From Bacteroidaceae bacterium (lineage in GTDB: Bacteria > Bacteroidota > Bacteroidia > Bacteroidales > Barnesiellaceae_A), in contig JAFZDG010000185.1 in NCBI GenBank assembly GCA_017561285.1, positions 1-9,940 of the forward strand: a stretch of 9,940 nucleotides of DNA. The letters run 5' to 3'. The translations under genes were made by a program, and so were the position numbers. Below are positions 1 through 7,695 of this stretch, in pieces (positions within the stretch are counted from its first letter, which is position 1; every line of letters starts with the position of its first letter). Below the pieces are notes generated by a model that was given only the letters and a program-made list of their open reading frames with translations, made no database searches and was not told the DNA's origin.

Positions 1-1
1 A

Positions 2-382
2 CAATATCCCAATGCCCACGTATTGGCGCACCCCGAGTGTAAGAGTACTATTTTGGCATTGGCCGATAAAGTAGGTTCTACTGCAGCACTTCTCAAATAT
101 GCTATTCAAAGCGATATAAAAGAGTTTATTGTTGCTACGGAGAGTGGTATATTGCATGAGATGCGCAAAAATTGTCCCGAAAAGAATTTTATACCTGCAC
201 CTCCTGCCGATAGTACTTGTGCTTGTAACGAGTGTAATTATATGCGTTTAAATACTATGCATAAACTTTATAATACACTCAAATATGAGTTGCCTGAAGT
301 TACTGTAGATAGTGAAATAGCAGCTAAAGCTATTGTTCCTATTGAGAGAATGCTTGAAATATCAGCAAAACTTGGATTATAA
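2..382 (+). CDS. nadA: Quinolinate synthase NadA, C-terminal part (5' end outside window)
   Basis: NadA is a cytosolic 4Fe-4S enzyme that condenses iminoaspartate with dihydroxyacetone phosphate to quinolinate in de novo NAD synthesis. The reading frame is open from base 2 and gives 126 residues before the TAA. A TTG at 23 could be read as a start, but the NadA-like sequence continues upstream of it (Q-Y-P-N-A-H-V-L-A-H-P-E-C), so the gene is truncated by the window edge. Visible family signatures are the HPEC segment, the GST turn, ATESGILHEM, and a cysteine cluster CACNEC followed by NYMRLNT. From knowledge of the family, the HPEC cysteine and a cysteine of the second cluster are cluster ligands; the third ligand lies upstream of the window. 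Family members are usually 300-350 aa, so roughly the last 40% is present. leuS follows after 43 A-rich bases with no visible terminator. Confidence 0.93.
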   Translation, partial: QYPNAHVLAHPECKSTILALADKVGSTAALLKYAIQSDIKEFIVATESGILHEMRKNCPEKNFIPAPPADSTCACNECNYMRLNTMHKLYNTLKYELPEVTVDSEIAAKAIVPIERMLEISAKLGL

Positions 383-425
383 ATAACAAAAGATAAAAAC
401 AATAAAATCATACATATCAAACTAT

Positions 426-3194
426 ATGGAATATAATTTTAAGGAAATAGAAAAGCGTTGGTCGCAATTCTGGAAAGAAAATAATACATATAGAGTACAA
501 GAGGATCATAACAAACCCAAGTTCTATGTACTCGATATGTTCCCCTATCCTTCGGGTGCAGGATTGCACGTAGGTCATCCTCTCGGTTATATAGCATCTG
601 ATATATATTCAAGATATAAAAGATTGCAAGGTTTCAATGTGTTGCACCCTATGGGATATGATGCATATGGCCTTCCTGCCGAGCAATATGCTATACAAAC
701 AGGTCAACATCCCGCCATTACTACCGAAAAAAATATAAATCGTTATCGCGAACAACTCGATAAAATAGGTTTTTGCTACGATTGGAGTCGTGAAATACGT
801 ACTTGCGAACCTGAGTACTATAAATGGACTCAATGGGCTTTCATCAAGATGTTTGGAAGCTATTATTGCAACAACACTTGTAAAGCTCGTCCTATAGAAG
901 AATTGATTGAAAATTTTGCTAAACAGGGTACTGATGGTGTAAACGCTGCTTGTAGCGAAGAGTTGCAATTTACAGCTGCCGAGTGGAATGCCAAGAGCGA
1001 AAAAGAACAACAAGAGATATTGATGAATTATCGTATAGCTTATTTAGGTAATACGATGGTCAATTGGTGTCCGGCATTAGGTACTGTACTTGCTAATGAT
1101 GAGGTAAGTGAAGGTGTATCGGTGCGTGGTGGATACCCTGTTGAGCAACGTGTAATGCGTCAATGGTGTTTGCGTGTATCGGCCTATGCTCAACGTCTGC
1201 TCGAAGGATTGGATAATATCAATTGGACAGAAAGTCTTAAAGAGACACAACGCAATTGGATAGGTCGCTCAGAAGGTGCCGAAATGCAATTTAAGGTTGA
1301 TAATAGTGATGTAGAATTTACTATTTTTACAACTCGTGCCGATACTGTATTTGGTGTGACATTTATGGTACTTGCACCCGAAAGTGAATATGTGTCGCAA
1401 GTAGTTACTGCCGAGCAACGTGCTGCTGTAGATGCTTATCTCGATAGCATAAAGAGTCGTACAGAGCGTGAGCGTATGATGGATCGCAGTGTTAGCGGTG
1501 TATTTACAGGTTCTTATGCAGTAAATCCGTTGAGTGGTAAAAATATACCTATTTGGATAAGTGATTATGTGTTGGCCGGATATGGTACAGGTGCTATTAT
1601 GGCAGTACCGGCGCACGATAGTCGCGACTATGCTTTTGCCAAGCATTTCAATCTTCCTATCATACCTCTTATTGAGGGTTGCGATGTGAGCGAAGAGAGT
1701 TTTGATGCCAAAGAAGGTATTATGATAAATTCATGTGGCAATGGTCTTGACCTTAATGGTATGACTGTAAAAGAGGCTATTGCTGCGACAAAGAAATTTA
1801 TTGAAGAAAAGGGTTTGGGACGTGTAAAAGTTAATTACCGTCTTCGCGATGCCATTTTCAGCCGTCAACGTTATTGGGGTGAACCATTCCCTATCTATTA
1901 TAAAGATGGAATGCCCTATGTAATGGATGAAAAAGAGTTACCTTTGCAATTGCCCGAAGTAGATAAATTCTTGCCTACCGAGTCGGGTGAACCTCCGTTG
2001 GGACGTGCCAAAAATTGGGCTACTGCCGAAGGTTATCCCATAGAATTGTGTACTATGCCCGGTTTTGCCGGTTCTTCGGCCTACTATTTGCGCTATATGG
2101 ATCCTAAAAACGATGTAGCTCTTGTATCGAAAGAGGCTAATGAATATTGGCGTAATGTTGACCTTTATATAGGTGGTACCGAACACGCAACAGGTCACTT
2201 GATTTATAGCCGTTTCTGGAATAAATTCTTGTTTGATTTGGGCTTGATATGTGAGGATGAGCCTTTCAAAAAATTGGTTAATCAAGGTATGATACAAGGT
2301 CGTTCAAACTTTGTATATCGTATCAAAGATACCAATACTTTCGTATCGTATAATATGAAAAAAGATTACGATGTAACACCTATTCACGTAGATGTAAACA
2401 TTGTAAGTAACGATGTATTGGATATTGAAGCATTCAAAGCATGGCGACCTGAATTTGCTACTGCCGAGTTTATATTGGAAGATGATAAATATATATGTGG
2501 ATGGGCTGTTGAGAAGATGTCAAAGTCTATGTTCAATGTAGTCAATCCCGATGATATAGTAGAACGATATGGTGCCGATACATTGCGTTTCTATGAAATG
2601 TTCCTCGGCCCGTTGGAGCAAAGCAAACCCTGGGATACCAATGGTATTGATGGTGTGCATCGTTTCTTGCGTAAATTATGGAATCTCTATTTCCAAGGCG
2701 ATGCTGTGAATGTTGACAATCGTGCTGCTACAAAAGAGGAATTGAAATCTTTGCACAAACTCATCAAAAAAGTAACTTGGGATATAGAGAATTTCTCTTT
2801 CAATACATCGGTGAGTGCCTTTATGATATGTGTAAACGAACTCACATCTTTGAAGTGTAATAGCTGCGAAATATTGCAAACATTGGCTATACTCATAGCT
2901 CCATTTGCACCGCACATTGCCGAGGAATTGTGGCACTTAACAGGTAACACTACCACTGTATGTGATGCCCAATGGCCTAAGTGTAATGAAGAATATCTCA
3001 AAGAAGATAGCGTAACATATGCTGTATCGTTCAACGGTAAAGCACGTTTCAATATAGAAGTTGCTGCCGGTACATCACGTGAAGATGTAGAAAAAATGGC
3101 TCTTGAGCATGAATCATCTGCTCGTTGGATGGATGGTAAAACTCCTAAAAAAGTAATTGTTGTTCCTAATAAAATTGTAAATATTGTAATTTGA
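426..3194 (+). CDS. leuS: Leucyl-tRNA synthetase
   Basis: This class Ia synthetase charges tRNA-Leu with leucine and hydrolyses mischarged products. The protein is complete at 922 aa. The HIGH motif appears as HVGH (residues 48-51) within a YPSGAGLHVGHPLGY context, and KMSKS is intact at 697-701. The CP1 editing domain is recognisable from the threonine-rich FTTRADTVFG segment (about 301-309) and the AVPAHDSRD segment, whose last Asp is 401, so editing is probably functional. The C-terminal anticodon-binding region includes APFAPHIAEELW. It is longer than the E. coli enzyme (860 aa). Extra sequence of about 55-60 residues sits at about 146-204, between WAFIKMF and NTMVNWCP, and about 77 residues (620-697) form the leucine-specific region before KMSKS. 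The ATG at 426 begins the usual N-terminal helix (NFKEIEKRWSQFW); its leader is A/T-rich with no Shine-Dalgarno sequence. The next gene starts 7 nt after the TGA, suggesting co-transcription. Confidence 0.98.
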   Translation: MEYNFKEIEKRWSQFWKENNTYRVQEDHNKPKFYVLDMFPYPSGAGLHVGHPLGYIASDIYSRYKRLQGFNVLHPMGYDAYGLPAEQYAIQTGQHPAITTEKNINRYREQLDKIGFCYDWSREIRTCEPEYYKWTQWAFIKMFGSYYCNNTCKARPIEELIENFAKQGTDGVNAACSEELQFTAAEWNAKSEKEQQEILMNYRIAYLGNTMVNWCPALGTVLANDEVSEGVSVRGGYPVEQRVMRQWCLRVSAYAQRLLEGLDNINWTESLKETQRNWIGRSEGAEMQFKVDNSDVEFTIFTTRADTVFGVTFMVLAPESEYVSQVVTAEQRAAVDAYLDSIKSRTERERMMDRSVSGVFTGSYAVNPLSGKNIPIWISDYVLAGYGTGAIMAVPAHDSRDYAFAKHFNLPIIPLIEGCDVSEESFDAKEGIMINSCGNGLDLNGMTVKEAIAATKKFIEEKGLGRVKVNYRLRDAIFSRQRYWGEPFPIYYKDGMPYVMDEKELPLQLPEVDKFLPTESGEPPLGRAKNWATAEGYPIELCTMPGFAGSSAYYLRYMDPKNDVALVSKEANEYWRNVDLYIGGTEHATGHLIYSRFWNKFLFDLGLICEDEPFKKLVNQGMIQGRSNFVYRIKDTNTFVSYNMKKDYDVTPIHVDVNIVSNDVLDIEAFKAWRPEFATAEFILEDDKYICGWAVEKMSKSMFNVVNPDDIVERYGADTLRFYEMFLGPLEQSKPWDTNGIDGVHRFLRKLWNLYFQGDAVNVDNRAATKEELKSLHKLIKKVTWDIENFSFNTSVSAFMICVNELTSLKCNSCEILQTLAILIAPFAPHIAEELWHLTGNTTTVCDAQWPKCNEEYLKEDSVTYAVSFNGKARFNIEVAAGTSREDVEKMALEHESSARWMDGKTPKKVIVVPNKIVNIVI

Positions 3195-3201
3195 TAAAAC
3201 T

Positions 3202-4077
3202 ATGGTAAAAGAGTTGAAAAATAACATTTGGTTTCAATTAAAAGACTTCATTTTCATTATTTTGGGTTCTTTTAGTTATGCTTTGGCTTGGCAAGGTTTT
3301 CTTATTCCCAATCAATTGACAACTGGAGCTGTTACAGGTTTGGCTTCAATTATCTACTATGCTTTTGGTACACCTCCGGTTGATGTTACTTATGCTGTAG
3401 CCAATGTGATATTACTTATTTTTGCTCTCAAAATTTTGGGCTTAAAATTCTGTATCAGAACTATCTTTGGTGTGTTCTTCTGTTGGTTGTTCTTGCACAT
3501 TCTACCTTTGTGGATACCCAATGGTCTTGTTCAAGGCGATACCTTTATGGCATCGGTAATAGGTGGTATATTGTGTGGTGTTGGTCTTGGTGTAGTTTTC
3601 ACATCTAATGGTAGTACCGGTGGTACCGATATCATAGCAGCTATGGTTAATAAATACCGTAATGTTAGTTTTGGTAAAATGTTGTTGTATATCGATATTA
3701 TCATTATATCATCGTCATATCTTGTGTTCCACGATGTGCAACGTGTTATCTATGGCTATATTATTATGTTTATCACTACCACAGTGTGTGATATGATTAT
3801 CAATGGTATTCGTGCATCGGTACAGTTGCTTATTTTCTCTGATAAATGGGAAGATATAGCTGAGAGTATTAGTAACGAGTTGCAACGTGGTGTCACTGTG
3901 TTGGATGGTATGGGATGGTACACAAAGAAACCCAAAAAAGTACTTGTTGTGGTTGCTAAACGTACACAAATAACACAGATAGAGCGTCTTATCAAAAATA
4001 TTGACAACAACGCCTTTATATCTCAATCGGCTGTTTCGGCTGTGTATGGTCAAGGTTTTGATAAAATAAAATCGTAA
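3202..4077 (+). CDS. YitT family membrane protein with C-terminal DUF2179 domain
   Basis: This 291-aa integral membrane protein has about six or seven hydrophobic segments (roughly residues 14-34, 41-57, 61-80, 84-104, 115-134, 158-175 and 182-200). A soluble C-terminal domain follows, at about 225-285. The GSTGGTDIIA segment near residue 138 and the RGVTVLDGMGWYTKKPKKVL stretch are typical of the YitT family and its DUF2179 (YitT-type) tail. The family is widespread, but its transported substrate or role is not established, so none is assigned here. It starts 7 nt after the leuS stop, so it probably depends on the same transcript. 54 A/T-rich nt then separate it from rdgB. Its base composition resembles the neighbouring genes, with no sign of transfer. 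Confidence 0.93.
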   Translation: MVKELKNNIWFQLKDFIFIILGSFSYALAWQGFLIPNQLTTGAVTGLASIIYYAFGTPPVDVTYAVANVILLIFALKILGLKFCIRTIFGVFFCWLFLHILPLWIPNGLVQGDTFMASVIGGILCGVGLGVVFTSNGSTGGTDIIAAMVNKYRNVSFGKMLLYIDIIIISSSYLVFHDVQRVIYGYIIMFITTTVCDMIINGIRASVQLLIFSDKWEDIAESISNELQRGVTVLDGMGWYTKKPKKVLVVVAKRTQITQIERLIKNIDNNAFISQSAVSAVYGQGFDKIKS

Positions 4078-4131
4078 GCAGAAAATAAAATTCTCTTCAA
4101 GCCGTTTTTATTATATATAATTGTGCTATAA

Positions 4132-4710
4132 ATGAAAAAGATAGTTTTTGCTACCAACAATCAACACAAACTCCAAGAAGTACGTGCCATAGTGGGCCAA
4201 TATTTCGATGTTTTGAGTTTGCGTGACATAGAGTGTAATGAGGAGATACCCGAAAATGGAACTACATTTGAGGAAAATGCTCTAATGAAAGCACATTATA
4301 TAAAAGATAATTATGGCTATGATTGTTTTGCCGATGATTCCGGTTTGGAAGTTGTAGCATTGAATAATGCTCCCGGAGTCTATTCGGCAAGATATGCCGG
4401 AGAGCCGTCAGACTCGCAACGCAATATAGAGAAATTGATGCGCGAAATGCAGGATAAGAAAGAGCGTTCGGCTCGTTTCAGAACCTCTATAGCACTATTG
4501 TTAGATGGCGAGGAAAAACTTTTTGATGGCTGTATTGAAGGAGATATCATCGATGTGTTGCGTGGTTGTAATGGTTTTGGTTATGATCCGCTGTTTGTAC
4601 CTCGAGGTTATGATATAACATTTGCAGAAATGAGTAGCGAGGAAAAGAATAAAATAAGCCATAGAGCTATCGCAACACAAAAATTGATAGAATACTTACT
4701 TGGAAAATAA
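4132..4710 (+). CDS. rdgB: dITP/XTP pyrophosphatase (RdgB/HAM1 family)
   Basis: The enzyme hydrolyses dITP, ITP and XTP to the monophosphates and pyrophosphate, keeping deaminated purines out of DNA and RNA. The 192-aa protein is full length for the family. Conserved elements are ATNNQHKLQEV at 7-17 (triphosphate-binding N-terminal motif), TTFEENALMKA at 44-54, and FADDSGLEV at 66-74, where Asp69 matches the catalytic base of the family. Further on are the GVYSARYAG strand, GFGYDPLF at 148-155 (base recognition) and SHRA at 176-179. The ATG at 4132 gives the canonical MKKIVFATNN start. It follows the YitT gene by 54 nt, a gap that shows neither a terminator hairpin nor a clear promoter. The next gene starts 7 nt after its stop, so the two are likely co-transcribed. 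Confidence 0.97.
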   Translation: MKKIVFATNNQHKLQEVRAIVGQYFDVLSLRDIECNEEIPENGTTFEENALMKAHYIKDNYGYDCFADDSGLEVVALNNAPGVYSARYAGEPSDSQRNIEKLMREMQDKKERSARFRTSIALLLDGEEKLFDGCIEGDIIDVLRGCNGFGYDPLFVPRGYDITFAEMSSEEKNKISHRAIATQKLIEYLLGK

Positions 4711-4717
4711 AATAGGT

Positions 4718-7105
4718 ATGATAAAGAGATTATTGATAATAGCAATGGTGTGTTGTGTAAACATCGTTTTGCAAGCACAATTGGCAGTGGGACAATGGCA
4801 ATTGTTTCCCACAAAGTCATCTGAAGCTGGTATTATATATGAAAGTATCCACGATGAAGTATATTACCTTTCGGGCAATAATCTGTTTTCATACGACAAA
4901 AGTACCAGTGAAATAGAGACTTACAATTCGGGTAATTACCTTTCGGATAATGAAATAAAAAATATTTACTACAACTATGATAAAGGTTATTTGATGGTGG
5001 TATATAGCAATTCGAATATAGACCTCATCTATACCCATAAAAAGGTGGTGAATATACCCGATTTGAAGAATACTATTATGATGTATTCTAAGTCTATCAA
5101 TGATGTAGTCTTTTTCAATAATAAAATCTATTTAGCTACCGATTTTGGTCTTGTGGTACTGAATGACGATAAACACGAGGTATATGAATCGTATATCTAC
5201 GAAAAAGTATTTTCAAAACTCGTTGTTGTCGATGATTATTTGTTAGCTCTCATAGACAACCAATTGTATATATCTCTGTTACAACCGGGTTTATATGACT
5301 TTAATGAGCATTGGAGTGCTATAGATATGAATGGTATAGTACCTACTACGGTATCGAATATGTATGTCATTAACGATAAGCAAGTGCTATTTTCTTGCAA
5401 TGAGACATCATATATACTGAATGTAGAAAACTCTACTTTCACAGAGCAAACTACCAGCTACTATTATGCCAAGTTTATTAATCGTACCAAAACCGGTCAT
5501 TTGATATCTTTCAGTGGTAACATTCGATTTATATCGAGTGAAGTTTCGGAAGATAATCAATTGATAGTATCGCAAATATATTCTACCGACAAAGCCGGTA
5601 TCAAAGATGGATATTATTCATCGTATAACAGTGCTAATACTATTTGGTGCTGTAATGCTGATGGAATATCGCATTTTAAATACTCAGGTAGTACTTTGGA
5701 GTTTTTGGTGCAACCGTCAAGCTTCAATACATCGAGTGTACAGGATCCTCGTAGCATAACGATTTGCAATGACAAGGTTTATGTAAAGAATATGGGTCCC
5801 TATAATCATTCGGTAGATATGAGTAAGGCTACAATCGTCAGTCAGTATGATTTGAATACTTACGAATGGTCGGTAATGTCGTTGGACAATGTCATTCGTG
5901 ATGGTAATGCATCGTCAAAGGGTGCTTTGCGCTCTTCGTTCAATATGGCGTTTGACCCCGATAGCAGTGAGATTTTCTATGTGGGATCGTGGTTTGATGG
6001 TCTCCATAAATTTAATGGTACAAAGTATGTAGGTAATTATAATCAGCACAACTCTCCTTTGGCACATCCTTGGGAGATGTTAGATTCGTTTACCGACTTT
6101 GATGCCGATGGTAATTTATGGACTATTATGGTAAGTAATAGTTTGGGTACCAACTCTTTGCTTGCATGCCTTCCTGCCGACAAGAAGATTAAAGATCCGG
6201 CCGTTAGTACGGCCAATGATTGGATTACTTATGATATTGGTGCCAATCTATCTTATTTCAACAATCTGTTGGTATGTAAGCGGTCGCCCTATGTATTTGC
6301 CATACACTGTAAGTCTATGAACCCTACCCGACTCACAGTGCTTAATCGCAAAACCGGTCAATCACGTATTTTCTCTACCTTTACCGACCAAGATGGAGGT
6401 TCATTTGGTAATGGTGTTATCTTCTTTTTCACAGCTACCGAAGATAAAAACGGTAATGTGTGGTTAGGCACATCGTCTGGTCCTATTATTCTGGGTAACT
6501 TGTCGAATATAATGAATAGCGACTATCGTTGCACTCGTATCAAAGTGCCGCGTAATGATGGTACCAATTATGCCGATTATTTGCTCGAGGATGAGTCTAT
6601 CAACGATATAGTTGTTGATGGTGCCAATCGTAAGTGGTTGGCCACATCGTCATCAGGTCTCTATTTGGTAAGCGAAAATGGTACTGAAATCATCGATAAT
6701 CAAAATACATCCAATAGTATCATTCCGTCAGATATGATATATGATATGGCTATGAACGATGCAACTGGCGAGATTTTTGTAATTACCGACAGAGGTGTTG
6801 CATCATACCGTTCGGATGTGTCGGAAGTTACTCCCGACTATAACAATGTTGTGGTCTATCCCAATCCTGTGCGTCCCGATTATACCGGTTGGATTACTAT
6901 CCAAGGTTTGATGGATAACTCTTTGGTGAAGATTACCGATGTTGCCGGTAATTTATTTAATGAAGGCTATGCCAATGGTGGTACTTACCTTTGGGATGGT
7001 CGTACGGCATCGGGTGAGCGTGTGAAGACGGGGGTATATCTTATCTATGCCTCGCAGAGTGGTGGCAGCAGTGGTGTTGTTGCCAAAGTTATGGTGGTAA
7101 ATTGA
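4718..7105 (+). CDS. porZ: PorZ-like secreted beta-propeller protein with type IX sorting-type C-terminal domain
   Basis: In Porphyromonas gingivalis, PorZ is a surface protein of the type IX secretion system that delivers anionic LPS to the PorU sortase. I chose the ATG at 4718 (795 aa), although the frame is open from a TTG at 4700 inside rdgB. The ATG gives a clean signal peptide: MIKR, a hydrophobic core, then a likely cut after LQA (about residue 20), leaving Gln as first mature residue, a common Bacteroidota pattern. Most of the body is short beta-rich repeats. Blade-like motifs of the two-component-regulator propeller type occur at about 462-468 (DADGNLW), 577-590 (KNGNVWLGTSSG) and 632-651 (VDGANRKWLATSSSGLYLV). 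Residues about 710-795 form an Ig-like domain beginning VVVYPNPVRPDYTGW and containing LWDGRTASGERVKTGVYLIYA, as in type A sorting domains and FlgD-like folds. Total length is close to P. gingivalis PorZ (about 780 aa). Ortholog status is inferred from recalled sequence and architecture; a generic propeller protein is the alternative. Confidence 0.8.
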   Translation: MIKRLLIIAMVCCVNIVLQAQLAVGQWQLFPTKSSEAGIIYESIHDEVYYLSGNNLFSYDKSTSEIETYNSGNYLSDNEIKNIYYNYDKGYLMVVYSNSNIDLIYTHKKVVNIPDLKNTIMMYSKSINDVVFFNNKIYLATDFGLVVLNDDKHEVYESYIYEKVFSKLVVVDDYLLALIDNQLYISLLQPGLYDFNEHWSAIDMNGIVPTTVSNMYVINDKQVLFSCNETSYILNVENSTFTEQTTSYYYAKFINRTKTGHLISFSGNIRFISSEVSEDNQLIVSQIYSTDKAGIKDGYYSSYNSANTIWCCNADGISHFKYSGSTLEFLVQPSSFNTSSVQDPRSITICNDKVYVKNMGPYNHSVDMSKATIVSQYDLNTYEWSVMSLDNVIRDGNASSKGALRSSFNMAFDPDSSEIFYVGSWFDGLHKFNGTKYVGNYNQHNSPLAHPWEMLDSFTDFDADGNLWTIMVSNSLGTNSLLACLPADKKIKDPAVSTANDWITYDIGANLSYFNNLLVCKRSPYVFAIHCKSMNPTRLTVLNRKTGQSRIFSTFTDQDGGSFGNGVIFFFTATEDKNGNVWLGTSSGPIILGNLSNIMNSDYRCTRIKVPRNDGTNYADYLLEDESINDIVVDGANRKWLATSSSGLYLVSENGTEIIDNQNTSNSIIPSDMIYDMAMNDATGEIFVITDRGVASYRSDVSEVTPDYNNVVVYPNPVRPDYTGWITIQGLMDNSLVKITDVAGNLFNEGYANGGTYLWDGRTASGERVKTGVYLIYASQSGGSSGVVAKVMVVN

Positions 7106-7119
7106 TGTTTTTATTATAT

Positions 7120-7144
7120 GGGGAGGCTTTGAGTCTCCTCTTTT
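7120..7144 (+). terminator. Probable rho-independent terminator after the porZ-like gene
   Basis: GGGGAGGC at 7120-7127 can pair with GTCTCCTC at 7133-7140, an 8-bp stem with two G-T wobbles. The loop is TTTGA, and TTTT follows at 7141-7144. It lies 14 nt after the porZ-like stop codon and 19 nt before the Nudix start. It therefore probably ends the nadA/leuS-to-porZ transcript, perhaps with leaky read-through into the Nudix gene. Confidence 0.7.
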
Positions 7145-7163
7145 GTTATAAATTCTATAGTTT

Positions 7164-7694
7164 ATGAATCATCCCTTAGATAAGTTTGTATATTGTCCTT
7201 GTTGTGGTGCTGCTCGGTTTGTTATCAACAATGCCTCTTCTAAGCGTTGTGAGTCGTGTGGTTTTGTCTATTATTTCAATCCGCGGGCGGCTGTAGTAGC
7301 GGTTATCATAGATGAGAAAGGTCGTTTGTTGGTGGCACGCAGAGCCAAAGATCCGGCAAAGGGAAGTTTCGACTTACCGGGAGGATTTACCGAGTGCGGC
7401 GAAACGGCCGAATTTTCGCTCTCTCGCGAGGTTTTGGAAGAGACGGGTATATCTATCCACTCGGCTCGTTATCTCTTCTCTGAGCCCAATATATACCCTT
7501 ATTCGGGTATGGATATACATACTATGGATTTGTTTTACGAAGTAGTAGTAGATAGTAGCACACCTTTTTGCAGCAACGACGATGTTGCCTCGTTGCAATG
7601 GATAGCTCTTGAGGATGTCGATCCGGCGCAATTTGGGCTGCACTCAATCCGTCGTGGTGTAGAGCGATTGTTGCAAATGTATTGTAAGGAATAG
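7164..7694 (+). CDS. Zinc-ribbon Nudix hydrolase, NudC-like core
   Basis: Nudix enzymes cleave nucleoside diphosphates linked to another moiety. This 176-aa protein opens with a zinc ribbon, C11-x2-C14-x14-C29-x2-C32, followed directly by the Nudix fold. The Nudix box at 74-96 is perfect (G-x5-E-x7-REVLEETGI), so metal binding and catalysis should be intact. The ribbon spacing equals that of E. coli NudC (NAD(H)/NAD-capped RNA pyrophosphatase). Nine residues after the box, SEPNIYPYS (106-114) sits exactly where NudC has SQPWPFPxS, but the W, P and F positions are N, I and Y. The extra N-terminal domain of NudC is absent. NADH pyrophosphatase activity is therefore possible but unproven, and substrate specificity cannot be read from sequence, so no symbol is given. 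The ATG at 7164 lies 19 nt past a terminator hairpin; I see no clear promoter between them. Its TAG ends one base before the stop of the convergent gene. Confidence 0.93.
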   Translation: MNHPLDKFVYCPCCGAARFVINNASSKRCESCGFVYYFNPRAAVVAVIIDEKGRLLVARRAKDPAKGSFDLPGGFTECGETAEFSLSREVLEETGISIHSARYLFSEPNIYPYSGMDIHTMDLFYEVVVDSSTPFCSNDDVASLQWIALEDVDPAQFGLHSIRRGVERLLQMYCKE

Positions 7695-7695
7695 G

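Noticed and set aside
1269..1646. Minus-strand open frame opposite leuS, with similar ones at 609-1013, 1938-2297 and 2687-3052.
   Set aside because: All are antisense shadows of leuS with low-complexity translations rich in Cys, Thr and His and no recognisable domain.
4116..4123. TATAATTG before rdgB as a Bacteroidota -7 element (TAnnTTTG).
   Set aside because: It has one mismatch, no convincing -33 TTTG partner, and lies so close to the ATG at 4132 that the transcript would be nearly leaderless. A/T-rich chance matches are expected here.
4700..4717. TTG start at 4700 for the porZ-like gene, overlapping the end of rdgB.
   Set aside because: The ATG at 4718 gives a proper signal peptide (MIKR plus hydrophobic core). 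The upstream extension adds an acidic and polar MENKIG segment encoded within and just after rdgB.
6845..7105. Reading the C-terminal domain of the porZ-like protein as evidence of an ordinary secreted cargo.
   Set aside because: The signal peptide, propeller motifs, overall length and the VYPNPVRPDYTGW segment fit PorZ better. Generic cargo remains only a fallback.
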